DNA from: Phymorhynchus buccinoides
Lineage: Eukaryota > Mollusca > Gastropoda > Neogastropoda > Raphitomidae
DNA length: 64,000 nt
Direction of reading: 5' to 3'
Assembly: GCA_017654935.2 (NCBI GenBank)
Contig: CM065698.1
Span: 42,001,239-42,065,238 of the forward strand
Shown here: positions 1-9,848 of the stretch, piece after piece
Layout of the letters: each line of letters opens with the position of its first letter
How positions within the stretch are numbered: position 1 is the stretch's first letter
Notes under the pieces: generated by a model
Seen by the model: only the letters and a program-made list of their open reading frames with translations
Told to the model about the DNA's origin: nothing
The model's database searches: none
Made by a program: the position numbers and the translations under genes

Positions 1-449
1 AACAACTTGAAAGACAACGATGCTAAAGGTTCACATTGATCCCGAAGAAAGGACAGAACAACGAACAAATCCCACTGAGGAAGGCGAACGCCCGAGGACA
101 CAGACTTGTTGCGGACTGCATCAATCAGATGTGAAAGTTCAATAGCTAAGGAAAAAGAAGGATTTCTCTTGCCCGTAGCTACCGTTATAGTATGCACAAC
201 AGAAGCCTTGTATCCATTTAACGTCTGAGCGGATAAGCCGCGGTTCTGGTGGAGGTGAGCCAAAAACTGAGTAAACTCCGGACCGGAAGGATCTAACGGA
301 GAAATGCCATGGGACAAACAGAAACCATACCATGAGGCCCACCGTATGTCATATAGTTTGTTAGTACTCTGTCGTCTCGCCTTGAGTACTAAGTCCACAG
401 TTTGTTCTGAGAGTCCGCGTGCTCGCAGGCCTGACCGCATAGTAGCCAT
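1..449 (-). CDS. Tyrosine recombinase ORF of the DIRS-like element, N-terminal part
   Basis: This frame is open from inside the end of the RT ORF down to the window edge. A plausible start ATG is at 449-447, though the frame stays open further upstream through the overlap with the RT ORF. The translation contains RWASWYGFC and, further on, PEFTQFLAHLHQ and LSAQTLNGYKASV. That is the helical core-binding (SAM-like) pattern found before the catalytic domain of DIRS-type recombinases. The catalytic Arg-His-Arg-Tyr residues would lie beyond position 1 and cannot be checked. The product would insert the circular element DNA into the genome. Confidence 0.7.
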   Translation of the reverse strand, partial: MATMRSGLRARGLSEQTVDLVLKARRQSTNKLYDIRWASWYGFCLSHGISPLDPSGPEFTQFLAHLHQNRGLSAQTLNGYKASVVHTITVATGKRNPSFSLAIELSHLIDAVRNKSVSSGVRLPQWDLFVVLSFLRDQCEPLASLSFKL

Positions 450-2335
450 GCGGTCAGCTGAAACAGTTGGGGGTTGGCGTGGCCGACTCCCGTGCGTGGC
501 TGAAGCAGAGTGTCTTTTGTGAGACGAAGAGGGACGCTTGGAACGTGTGAGAGGCTGGTGAGCTCCGGGAACCAAGGGCTGGTCTCCCAGAATGGGGCGA
601 TGATGATCAGCCGGGGTAGATCGCGGCTGTATTTCTCGAGTACCTTGGGTAGGAGAGACGTTGGAGGGTATGCATACGCCGACATTCCTGTCCAGGGCAT
701 CGAGAAGGCGTTGCGCGCTAGTGCCTGAGGGTCCCTCATAGGTGATACGTAGACCGGCAGCCTGCAGTTGAACCTCGTGGCGAACAGGTCCACGTGCGGT
801 TTCCCCCAGAGGGACCACAGTGGGAGGAGAGACTGATGTGCAATAGTCCATTCCGTGGGTAGGATCTGGCCCTTTCTGCTGAGCTGGTCCGCTAAAACGT
901 TCAGTTTTCCCGGGACATACTCCACCGACAGGGAGATTTGTTTGGCTTGAGCCCACAGAAGGATCTCCTCCGCTTTTCTCGAGAGAGCAGGCGATCGTGT
1001 TCCACCTTGACGGCGCAGGTAAGACAGGGCTGTCGTATTGTCGCCGCAAACGGTGACCCACTTGCCGGTGAGACAAACTGCAAACGACTTGAGGGCCCTC
1101 GCCACCGCTTCCAATTCCAGCAGATTGATGTGAAAGAGTGTCTCTGCGAGAGTCCACTTGCCTGAAGCCTCCCTGTCGTCGAGGTGTGCACCCCAACCAG
1201 TTTTGGAAGCGTCCGTGTGAAGGAACAGTTGTTGCTGAAGAGGTCTGATAGGAACCGTTTGGTTGACCCAGGCACGGTCTGTCCACTGTTCGGTTGCCTC
1301 TAGAAACCAGTCCCCTAGCATCACTTGGTGTTCCAGCTGAAGGCGAGAGATCTTTCTCTGAGCCAGCAAGCGTTGCAGTGGCCGTTTGTGGACCCGAGCC
1401 AGAGGAAGAAGGTCCGCTACTGATTCCATCAGCCCGAGTAGACGGAGTAACTGGCGGGCAGAAGCTGAGGTTTTCTGTCTGAGGGCAGTGACCGACTCCA
1501 CGAGGGCTAGAATCCTGCTGTCTGACGGCCGAACGGTGAATTGGACGGTGTTGAAAGACATGCCCAGGTAGTTGAAAGAGGTTGATGGAGTCAGATCCGA
1601 TTTGATGTCGTGGATACGAAACCCCAGAGAAGCGGACAGTTGAACCAGGGTTTCCGTTTGACTCAAGCAGAGTGCGCGAGAGGACGCCAGTAGAAGCCAG
1701 TCGTCCAGGTAGACGCGAAGGCGGATGGATTGTGCCCTGGCAATCCGCACAAGTTCCTTGGTGACTCTCGTAAAAATCCAAGGGGCTGGCGACAGGCCGA
1801 AGGGCAGGGCCACAAACTGGAACGTCTGTTGCCTCCAGACAAAGCGAAGGAACTTCTGCCGCGACGGGTGAATGCCCACATGGAAATATGCGTCGCGCAG
1901 GTCGATGGATGTAGCCCAATCGTTCTGAAGAATGGACAGACGGATGGAAGCGGCTGTCTCCATCTTGAACTTGTCCGTACGGATGTACTTGTTCAGAGGG
2001 GAAAGGTCCAAGACAGGGCGAAACTCTCCGTTCTTTTTGGGGACTACAAACAGGCGAGAGTAGAACCCCGAGTCCACCGGGGCCACTGGAATGATGGCTC
2101 CCTTCTGCTGTAGAGAGGCGACTTCTTTGTCGAGAGCTTCGAATTTTGCCCGGTCTTGGGGTGCTGGGAAGGAGATTGGGTGAGAGGACAGGGGAGGTTC
2201 CTGAGTAAACTGGAACCTGTAGCCTGCCCGCACGACCTGAAGGATCCAAGTATTTTCGACCAAACGTTCCCATGAAGGAAGGCATTCCCACAGAGAACCA
2301 ACGCTTGTATCGGCCGAAAAACCTGGACCCTCCAA
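389..2335 (-). CDS. DIRS-like reverse transcriptase / RNase H / methyltransferase-like polyprotein
   Basis: Copies the element RNA into DNA. The RT palm motifs are SIDLRDAYFHV (about 143-153), FVALPFGLSPAPWIFTR (174-190) and the catalytic YLDD (209-212). An RNase H domain follows, with HTDAS (Asp375), Glu407/409, GDNTTA (Asp432) and LADQLSR (Asp483). The C-terminal part (from about PHVDLFATRFN, 513-523, through the YAYPP region) resembles the Dam-like methyltransferase domain known in this group. The coordinate start corresponds to a TTG; the frame is open upstream through about 2380 and overlaps the end of the Gag ORF. The true start or a frameshift therefore lies there. No internal stops are present, and the 3' end overlaps the recombinase frame. 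Confidence 0.9.
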   Translation of the reverse strand: MEGPGFSADTSVGSLWECLPSWERLVENTWILQVVRAGYRFQFTQEPPLSSHPISFPAPQDRAKFEALDKEVASLQQKGAIIPVAPVDSGFYSRLFVVPKKNGEFRPVLDLSPLNKYIRTDKFKMETAASIRLSILQNDWATSIDLRDAYFHVGIHPSRQKFLRFVWRQQTFQFVALPFGLSPAPWIFTRVTKELVRIARAQSIRLRVYLDDWLLLASSRALCLSQTETLVQLSASLGFRIHDIKSDLTPSTSFNYLGMSFNTVQFTVRPSDSRILALVESVTALRQKTSASARQLLRLLGLMESVADLLPLARVHKRPLQRLLAQRKISRLQLEHQVMLGDWFLEATEQWTDRAWVNQTVPIRPLQQQLFLHTDASKTGWGAHLDDREASGKWTLAETLFHINLLELEAVARALKSFAVCLTGKWVTVCGDNTTALSYLRRQGGTRSPALSRKAEEILLWAQAKQISLSVEYVPGKLNVLADQLSRKGQILPTEWTIAHQSLLPLWSLWGKPHVDLFATRFNCRLPVYVSPMRDPQALARNAFSMPWTGMSAYAYPPTSLLPKVLEKYSRDLPRLIIIAPFWETSPWFPELTSLSHVPSVPLRLTKDTLLQPRTGVGHANPQLFQLTAWLLCGQACEHADSQNKLWT

Positions 2336-2355
2336 TGGGGCTTGTCGAGCGGGCT

Positions 2356-4809
2356 TTAATGAAAAGGCTGTTTCCGCCCCGAGAACGCGGTACGGCTGAA
2401 TCGGGGCGGACCCGAAGCAGCCGATCCACGTCCTGAGAACGAGGAACCACGGGCTGAAGAGGGGGGAGTGGGCTGGAAAGCGGGACGGTGGCGCTGACCT
2501 GAAGACTGGTTGTAGGGGAAGCGAGAAACACGACCCCTAGAAGACATCATCCTGGAGGGAGTGTGACTGGCTGGCTTGAACTCTGTGCGTGCGCGCTTAG
2601 GTTGAGGAGCGGCAAAACTCTGACTCGCAGCCTTACGAGCCCACATCATGAGCTGTTCTTGAGAGAGATCGTTCCTCCGTTTCTTGGAGCCTTCCAGAAC
2701 GTCCTTGACCGTGTTCGGGTGGAAGGTGGCGGAAGGATGGGACGGGCAGGAACGTAGCGTGGAGCGTTCTTCGAGGTCCAGTCGGAGTTTACAAGCCCGG
2801 ACCACAGAGTCTCTGTATGTAGCAGCCAGTTGAACCCTGGTGCTAGAAGCCACTGACGAAATCGAGTTCACTGCTTTGTTGAGCGAAGCCAAACAAACAC
2901 CCAATGCACGTTCATCTATGGACTCAAGCAGGCTGAAATCTTCTGGTTTAGCCGTTGTGGTGGAGCCCACTATCTGGGACAGAGTCTGCAGCATGGAGGT
3001 AGCGAGAGAAGCGGCTCGGAGAACAGCGTAAGACGATCTTTCCAAGTTGTTAAACGAGGACTGTGAGAAAGAGACCGTCGATTGTCCTCTCTGTGGCCTA
3101 AAATCCAGAGATTGTTTCTCTTGAGGAGACACACTCGAGTGCGAAGGCACAGGCACAAAGGTACTGGATAGCTGAAACGGGGGGAAGAAGTCTTTCTTCA
3201 GGAATGTCCCCGCACGAGAAGGAATTGGGTCCGGTTGACGTGGAGGGGGACCGTCGTCCTCCTCGGTCAGAATCTGAGGCTGAGTCCAGAGAATAGAGTC
3301 AGCACGTCGAAGCTCTTGGCGAATAAACGGCGAAGTGTGAAGAGCAAGTCTTGCTTCTTTCGGAGCCTGTAATTCTCCGAAAAACTGTGGCTGTTCCTTG
3401 CTGGAATTCGACTCAGAAAGAGGCATCGGTTTGATGTCCTGACAGTATGGACGGAGAATATCCAAGTATCCTTGATAGTTCCCGGTAGAAGGAACTGGTT
3501 CCACTTGTACAGGGGGCTCAGAACAGAAGCTGCCCTGCTCCACCCGTGAGAAACGATCAACGTCCTGATCTGTTTCGTCACCAGGGTGTTGATGATCGGA
3601 AAATCTCTCGCGCATGACCCGACGAACTTCGTCTCTCACTGCTGAGTCAAATTCGCTGTCATCCTCGGAGTAAGGCGGAAGAAAATCATCTTCGACAGGA
3701 GAAACATGTAGACCCAGGCCAGAGTTCCTAGAGGGAAGCCCATGCGGAGTTTCATCCGTTGAAAATCTCTCCGTAGCAGAGACTGTTCTGCGCCGTGACA
3801 GCATAGTTCGTTCTGACGGGTCAACGGACGTTGTCCGTATGCGGTCCGTGCCGACAGTGCCCACGGGCACGGTGCTACCGGTACGGGTAGCAGTTTCTAG
3901 TGTCACGTGACCGTGTTTCATTGGTTCACGGATGACGGAGCCGTTATCTGCCTCGCCCCACGGGCGGCCGGAGTCCCCATGACGGGTACCGGTTTGGGAC
4001 CGCACATGACCGGACTTCTTCCAGCCCCGCGCCATGCTGCCGCTCCCGGACAAACCGGGCGGACTTACAGGTCTAGAGTTACGAATTTGCCAGTTTCTGG
4101 GAGAATCCATCCGTGGAATCACACACTCACGTGAACGGGAGTCGTAGACCGGTACCGTGTCCGTCCGTGTCCGTTCCCGACGGTCAGAGAAGTGTCCGTC
4201 GAGATTTTCATCCATTGAGAAGATCGGTATGCCGGTCTTCCTCTCCAAACTGGCCAGTTGGTCCGTCGAGTAAGAGGTTGAAACAGCCGTTTCAAATCCG
4301 TCGAAACTTCGAGAATGGTAAGGCACTCTGTCTCTGAGGTTCTCATCCGCCAAACTTGGCGGTTCATCCAATGGTACTGAGTCACAGTCAAGTTTTGTAT
4401 TTGTCCTAGTCGTGGTGGGCCTCATTGAACCACCTGACATCGAAACCAAAGAAGAGGACGGGACCAAAACTAAACCCTTGTTCTGTAATTCTGCCAGCAT
4501 ATCGGAGACTAAAGTAGAGGAATCTACTAAAGAAATGACATGTTCCGTCTGCTCCACAGACGGCTCCGACACAGCAGAAGTACTAGAAGAAGAATGAGTG
4601 GGAAGGAGGGGGGGAGGGGGGGGCACTTTCTTCTTCGAAGACGAAGAAGAAGAAGACGACCTAGACTTAGAACTAGACTCTTTCTTCGAACTAGAACTAG
4701 AACTAGGGGTAGGGGTAGAAAGGAACTTCCCTTTCTCATCCCTAGACTGCTTAGACGACGACGACGAAGTAGAAGCAGAAGGCACAGAAGTGACACCGAT
4801 GTCCGACAT
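2356..4809 (-). CDS. Gag-like ORF1 of the DIRS-like element
   Basis: 817 residues from an ATG at 4809. The N-terminus is extremely Ser/Lys-rich with a poly-Pro stretch. The middle is charged with many Arg and Asp, and the C-terminus is Arg/Gly/Ser-rich and basic, suiting nucleic-acid binding. No zinc knuckle (CCHC) is visible, which agrees with DIRS Gag proteins. Identity rests on position upstream of the RT ORF and composition, not on a conserved motif. The RT ORF follows in another frame, 20 bp after the TAA if counted from its TTG, or overlapping if its open frame is used. Confidence 0.75.
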   Translation of the reverse strand: MSDIGVTSVPSASTSSSSSKQSRDEKGKFLSTPTPSSSSSSKKESSSKSRSSSSSSSSKKKVPPPPPLLPTHSSSSTSAVSEPSVEQTEHVISLVDSSTLVSDMLAELQNKGLVLVPSSSLVSMSGGSMRPTTTRTNTKLDCDSVPLDEPPSLADENLRDRVPYHSRSFDGFETAVSTSYSTDQLASLERKTGIPIFSMDENLDGHFSDRRERTRTDTVPVYDSRSRECVIPRMDSPRNWQIRNSRPVSPPGLSGSGSMARGWKKSGHVRSQTGTRHGDSGRPWGEADNGSVIREPMKHGHVTLETATRTGSTVPVGTVGTDRIRTTSVDPSERTMLSRRRTVSATERFSTDETPHGLPSRNSGLGLHVSPVEDDFLPPYSEDDSEFDSAVRDEVRRVMRERFSDHQHPGDETDQDVDRFSRVEQGSFCSEPPVQVEPVPSTGNYQGYLDILRPYCQDIKPMPLSESNSSKEQPQFFGELQAPKEARLALHTSPFIRQELRRADSILWTQPQILTEEDDGPPPRQPDPIPSRAGTFLKKDFFPPFQLSSTFVPVPSHSSVSPQEKQSLDFRPQRGQSTVSFSQSSFNNLERSSYAVLRAASLATSMLQTLSQIVGSTTTAKPEDFSLLESIDERALGVCLASLNKAVNSISSVASSTRVQLAATYRDSVVRACKLRLDLEERSTLRSCPSHPSATFHPNTVKDVLEGSKKRRNDLSQEQLMMWARKAASQSFAAPQPKRARTEFKPASHTPSRMMSSRGRVSRFPYNQSSGQRHRPAFQPTPPSSARGSSFSGRGSAASGPPRFSRTAFSGRKQPFH

Positions 4810-4860
4810 GTTAACAACGAGGGCACAAAACCGGTGTCAAACAACAATCAAATAATTTCA

Positions 4861-5412
4861 CTTTAACCAAAATTCGATCCCAAAAATCAAATTAAAATTA
4901 TACACTGACAATACCTGTTACCCAAGGGGCAAAAGGGAACACAAAGAAGGTAGAATGGCAAGGAAAATAGCTTGAAAATGAATTAAATTTGCAGAGCAAA
5001 AAAGAACATGGCAGCTCCAATTGGAAAAAATTTATTATGATTCAAAGTTGGCTCCCCGGAAGTGACGTCAGGAAGGGGATCCACAGCAGCTCAGTGGTAT
5101 TGCTAAACCAGACCAAGGGAAGTAAGTTAGTCTTGTGAAGACTAAGACTTTTTTGGTCTTTGGTAATTGGCATTAGCTCCAAATTGGAAGAGATAACTCA
5201 TTCGTAGTGAAACGGTAACATGATAGAATAGATTAGTTCCATGTTACCCCAACTGAAAGTGGCTGCTGTCCCATATTCAGTAACATTTCCAACTTCCGAC
5301 TTTTCTCTCACACACACACAAACACAGCTCAGCTTTCCCCCATTTTTCCACACACGTGTGCACCGTCTTGAGGACATCTCTCTCTGGAGTTGAGAATGCT
5401 GGTGGTACAAAC
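4861..5412. other. INTS11 intron sequence, possible 5' end of the DIRS-like element
   Basis: No gene is seen. AT-rich sequence with an imperfect hairpin near 5127-5150 and a short (CA)n at 5310-5325. The outer boundary of the DIRS-like element should fall here, but no terminal repeat can be defined without its partner. Confidence 0.4.
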
Positions 5413-5473
5413 ACTGGGTACAGGGGATTTTTTCCTCTCATTCTGCACTAGGCCTTAACAGTCTGAACGTGGA

Positions 5474-5504
<31 letters not shown>

Positions 5505-5745
5505 CGTGTGCCCATGCACTTAGCATACGCTAAAACCCAGTGGCAACGAAAAAGTTGTCATTTGGTAAAAATGTACACCCCCCCCCATCAGTGACAAAAA
5601 TCGCAAGCGAAATTTAAAATTAAAAAAAATTGGGTGGCGCGCCTCTGGCTGCGACGCGCTCTCCAGGTGGGAGCAACCCGAATTTCACAGAGACACCTCT
5701 GTGACTATAAAGTACCTAATACTAATACTAATTTAACCCTTTCAC
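5413..5745 (+). mobile_element. SINE family A, 5'-truncated copy
   Basis: Shares its body with copies at 9689, 36392 and 43216: the GGAGTCTTTCGGATGAGACG core, then CCCAGTGGCAACGAAAAAGT, a C-run, CTCTGGCTGCGACGCGCTC and a terminal TATAAAGTACCTAATAC tail. This copy lacks most of the tRNA-like head seen in the 9689 copy. It lies in an INTS11 intron, antisense to the gene. Confidence 0.75.
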
Positions 5746-6026
5746 CGCCATCCATCTTTGAGCCAAAAAAATCTCCATTAAACTTACTTGGCTACAGAAA
5801 AGATTTTGTCTGCAATATTGTGGGATTTCTCTGCGACACATTTAGAATAGGGTCATTCCTAACTGCCCAAATTTAGGAACACAATATCATTGAATAACAG
5901 ACCCTGATTTCAAGAGTTTTAATGACTTGGGTGCTAAATCATTGTGGTGCAAAAATGCGACATTGGCGGTGAAAGGGTTAAACAAATACAATTGTTTTTG
6001 TTATTGCCATTAGGTAAATAGCTCAC

Positions 6027-6200
6027 CTTTCCCCCATTCTCCACGCAGGTGTGCACCTTCTTCAGGAAGTCGCGCTCTCGGCACCTCTTGGAGTCGCGGA
6101 TGGTGGTGGCGTAGGTGGATTCTGTGATGAGCAGGTCGGGCCGACACTTGTCGATCCACGCCGACCCCAGGTGACGATCTGGGGTCATGTTGTAGTCCCC
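6027..6200 (-). CDS. INTS11: INTS11 exon 8
   Basis: 174 nt encoding [20 protein letters not shown] through [20 protein letters not shown] to NGGK. The acceptor is CTACAG and the donor GTGAGC. Partial copies of its 5' edge lie just upstream at about 6270-6305 and 6413-6464. Confidence 0.95.
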
Positions 6201-9200
6201 CTGTAGTAGTGTTGTTATAAATTGTCATCATCATCATCATCATGCTAATCATCCAAATAACCACCATAGATCAGATTCTCACCTGGGGTCATATTGTAGT
6301 CCCCCTATAGTGGTGTTATAAATTGTCATCATCATCATTGTCATCGTCCTCCTCATCATCATCGTGCTAATCATCAGCATTGTGCTAATCATCCAAATAA
6401 TCATAGATCACTTGTCGATCCACGTTGACCCCAGGTGACGATCTGGGGTCATGTTGTAGTCCCCCTGTAATGTTGCTATAAATTGTCATCATCATCATCA
6501 TCATCATCATCGTCATCATCATTCTCATCAAACTGTTAGAACGAAAAGAAAAGCGAAAGTTTATTTAAATACAGTGGAAATCACATACCTCAAAAAACGG
6601 GTATCTCTCAAAACCGGGTAAATCAAAAAGATGTTTGAGTCCCAACTAAATTCTCCTTTGGGCTTTGTTTTATTTTTTCCTCAAGTCGAAATATTTGTAT
6701 GGATTTTCAAGTCAAAACACGGTTAAATCTCAACAACATGAAATTCAGTCCCCAAGTTTAAGCAAAGACTAAAAAATGCACCACTTAACTGAAATCACCA
6801 CAGCTGTAACCAGATTCACCAAGATCGGTCCTGAAGACATCCTTGTCAAAACGACAGCCATATTGCTTTTGTGTACTTGCAGAGTTATTTCCCTTTGAAT
6901 ACACAAATACAATGTGGCTGCCGTTTTGACACATAGCATAGCAATTTGGCACCATAGGCTTATTTTTTATGCCTTTTGCCCTAAAAGACATAAAAGACAA
7001 CGCTGGAAAACTTGTGCCAAATATTTTCTAAAGCAGCCTAATTTATACAGAACACAAACTTATAGCCGTATGTAAGTGATTGTAAGTAGTGTAATCTTTC
7101 CTGTTCAATGGTTAGGATTTCAAAAGAACTTTTTAATCATGGAATGAACAAACAATGATTGGCAAGTCATTTTCTTTGCTGTTTGGAAGCATAGACGCCT
7201 CCGAGCTTCCCCCACTGTGTATGTGTCGATGTTTATCAATCTTTTTAAAAAACTTTTTATATCTCGAAAAATTGGTTAACTCAAAATAAAAGTTTGGTCC
7301 CCCAAATTTCGACTTACCCGATTTTCACTGTAATTATCAAAGACAGCCGTTAGCTAGACTATTAGCGAAAATGCAAACACAGTCTTCTTCTTCTTCTTTG
7401 CCTCAGGCAGCCAACTTCATCAGGCTGAAGATTCTGCTGCACTTTGGGGGGTAGTAAGAAGACAAGAAATTAGAAAGCTGAGGAGATAGAAGTAGCCTAA
7501 TGGAAAGAAGTAAACATAGAATAAAACCTAGTGTGGATCTGTCTATTATTTTTTTTTAAAGAAGAAAGAAAAGTGGACCATAGCCTTTATTTCGTAGTAT
7601 CTGGGCAAGACCAATCCGGCTACCGTAGCGGTCCCCGGGGGCGAACCCCGACCGGCACAGTCAATCATACACACACTCGTGCACAAAGCATGGAGTACAA
7701 ATCCAACATGACCTACCGTGTAGACAAAGGAATGCTGGCCCACTTTGATGTGGAACATGGCCGCTCCCAGCACATGGCCCGCATAGTAGGCCTTGATCTC
7801 CAACTCATCGTCCACCTGGAAAAAGCCAAGGCAGAATACATGGCCGCTCCCAGCACATGGCCCGCATAGCAGGCCTTGATCTCCAACTCATCGTCCACCT
7901 GGAAAAAGCCAGTGCACAATACATGGCCGCTCCCAGCACATGGCCCGCATAGCAGGCCTTGATCTCCAACTCATCGTCCACCTGGAAAAAGCCAGTGCAC
8001 AATACATGGCCGCTCCCAGCACATGGCCCGCATAGCAGGCCTTGATCTCCAACTCATCGTCCACCTGGAAAAAGCCAAGGCAGAATACATGGCCGCTCCC
8101 AGCACATGGCCCGCATAGCAGGCCTTGATCTCCAACTCATCGTCCACCTGGAAAAAGCCAAGGCAGAATACATGGCCGCTCCCAGCACATGGCCCGCATA
8201 GCAGGCCTTGATCTCCAACTCATCGTCCACCTGGAAAAAGCCAAGGCAGAATACATGGCCGCTCCCAGCACATGGCCCGCATAGCAGGCCTTGATCTCCA
8301 ACTCATCGTCCACCTGGAAAAAGCCAGTGCACAATACATGGCCGCTCCCAGCACATGGCCCGCATAGCAGGCCTTGATCTCCAACTCATCATCCACCTGG
8401 AAAAAGCCAAGGCACAATACATGGCCGCTCCCAGCACATGGCCCGCATAGCAGGCCTTGATCTCCAACTCATCGTCCACCTGAAAAAAGCCAATGCACAA
8501 TACATGGCCGCTCCCAGCACATGGCCCGCATAGTAGGCCTTGATCTCCAACTCATCGTCCACCTGAAAAAAGCCAATGCACAATACATGGCCGCTCCCAG
8601 CACATGGCCCGCATAGCAGGCCTTGATCTCCAACTCATCGTCCACCTGGAAAAAGCCAGTGCACAATACATGGCCGCTCCCAGCACATGGCCCGCATAGC
8701 AGGCCTTGATCTCCAACTCATCGTCCACCTGGAAAACGCCAATGCACAATACAGTGGAACCTCCCTATATAAATCTTCCCTATTAAGACTCCCTCCCACT
8801 TAAGACAGTTCTCACAGTTCTCTACCATTCCTTTTTTCCAAGGACATTGAGAGAGTGGAACCTGCTCCCCGCAACTCTGACAGAGACCACCTGTCCACAT
8901 GTGTTCAGGGCAGGCCTTGGTGGCATTCACACCAGCCACCAGGCCTCTCTCTGCTGAGCCACCCCCCTGTGGATCAAGAAATGCACATAGTTTTAACACA
9001 AGTTTTAGAGCTCATTTTAATCCACCTTTATTAAAGAACTGAAAGCACGCGCCGCCTGCCTGGCGTGATTTAAAGTTCTGGACATCAAACGGCATATATT
9101 GGCCCTGTCCAAATCCAGGAAGAAGAAGAAGACCTACTTCTCTGAGACATTGCCCTTCTTTGAGAGCATAGAAACTGCCTCCCTATTACAACTCCCTCCC

Positions 9201-9814
9201 ACTTAAGACCTTATTTTGGATGCTTTTTCAAGGTCTTAATAGGGAGGTTCCACTGCACTATAATTACCACTGTACTACACAATCTTTGCATAGAACATGG
9301 GTGAAGGTAAAACATTCTTTCCATCCTGAAATAACATGTTTCAATGTTCTCTGAATCTTTCCACTCCTGAAGAGGTGACTGCGTTAAAAATAATTTCCAA
9401 TTTGTGTTTGTTTGTGTATGCAGGATGGGCGGGGGTGGTTTTAGAATTGCATACCCATCATCTTGTTTTAATCTGCCATCAATGTTGGCAGAAACGTTTG
9501 ATTCCAGATGACAAGATGTGGCCATCCTGAAGACTCTTTCTATCAAATTTTCCTATCCTGATTTCAAGAACATTCCTGAACTACATTCACCCAAGATAAA
9601 AGGACAGTCAAACCTCGCCTACAGGAGACCCAAATATCGCGGACACCCCTGTAATCAGCACAGTTTTATTCAGTCTCTTCTCTACATGAGAAGTGTGGTG
9701 TAGTGTGGCACAGAGGTTTCGCATTCGCCTCGTGTCAAGTAAACCCGAGTTCGAACCTGGGTACAGGGGATTTTTACTCTCAGTTTACACAAGGCCTTAC
9801 GGTCTGAACGTGGA

Positions 9815-9848
<34 letters not shown>

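Larger units (their letters stand above)
1..4860 (-). mobile_element. DIRS-like tyrosine-recombinase retroelement, cut by left window edge
   Basis: Three consecutive minus-strand ORFs read Gag-like (2356-4809), RT/RNase H (389-2335) and tyrosine-recombinase-like (1 to about 449). The last two overlap in different frames. This order, the YLDD-type RT and the overlap are the layout known for DIRS-group retrotransposons, which integrate through a tyrosine recombinase rather than an integrase. The ORFs are long and open, so the insertion looks young. It lies in an INTS11 intron in the same orientation as the host gene. The terminal repeats were not resolved: the 3' end is outside the window and the 5' end is somewhere between 4810 and about 5190. 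Confidence 0.85.

Noticed and set aside
5010..5190. Terminal repeat of the DIRS-like element from AGCTCCAA-TTGGAA at 5014 and 5174
   Set aside because: Short, and without the right-hand end of the element it cannot be tested.
8137..8749. Overlapping 65-aa minus-strand proteins ([16 protein letters not shown])
   Set aside because: Artefacts of the 83-bp array: each is one exon fragment plus intron read in a shifted frame.
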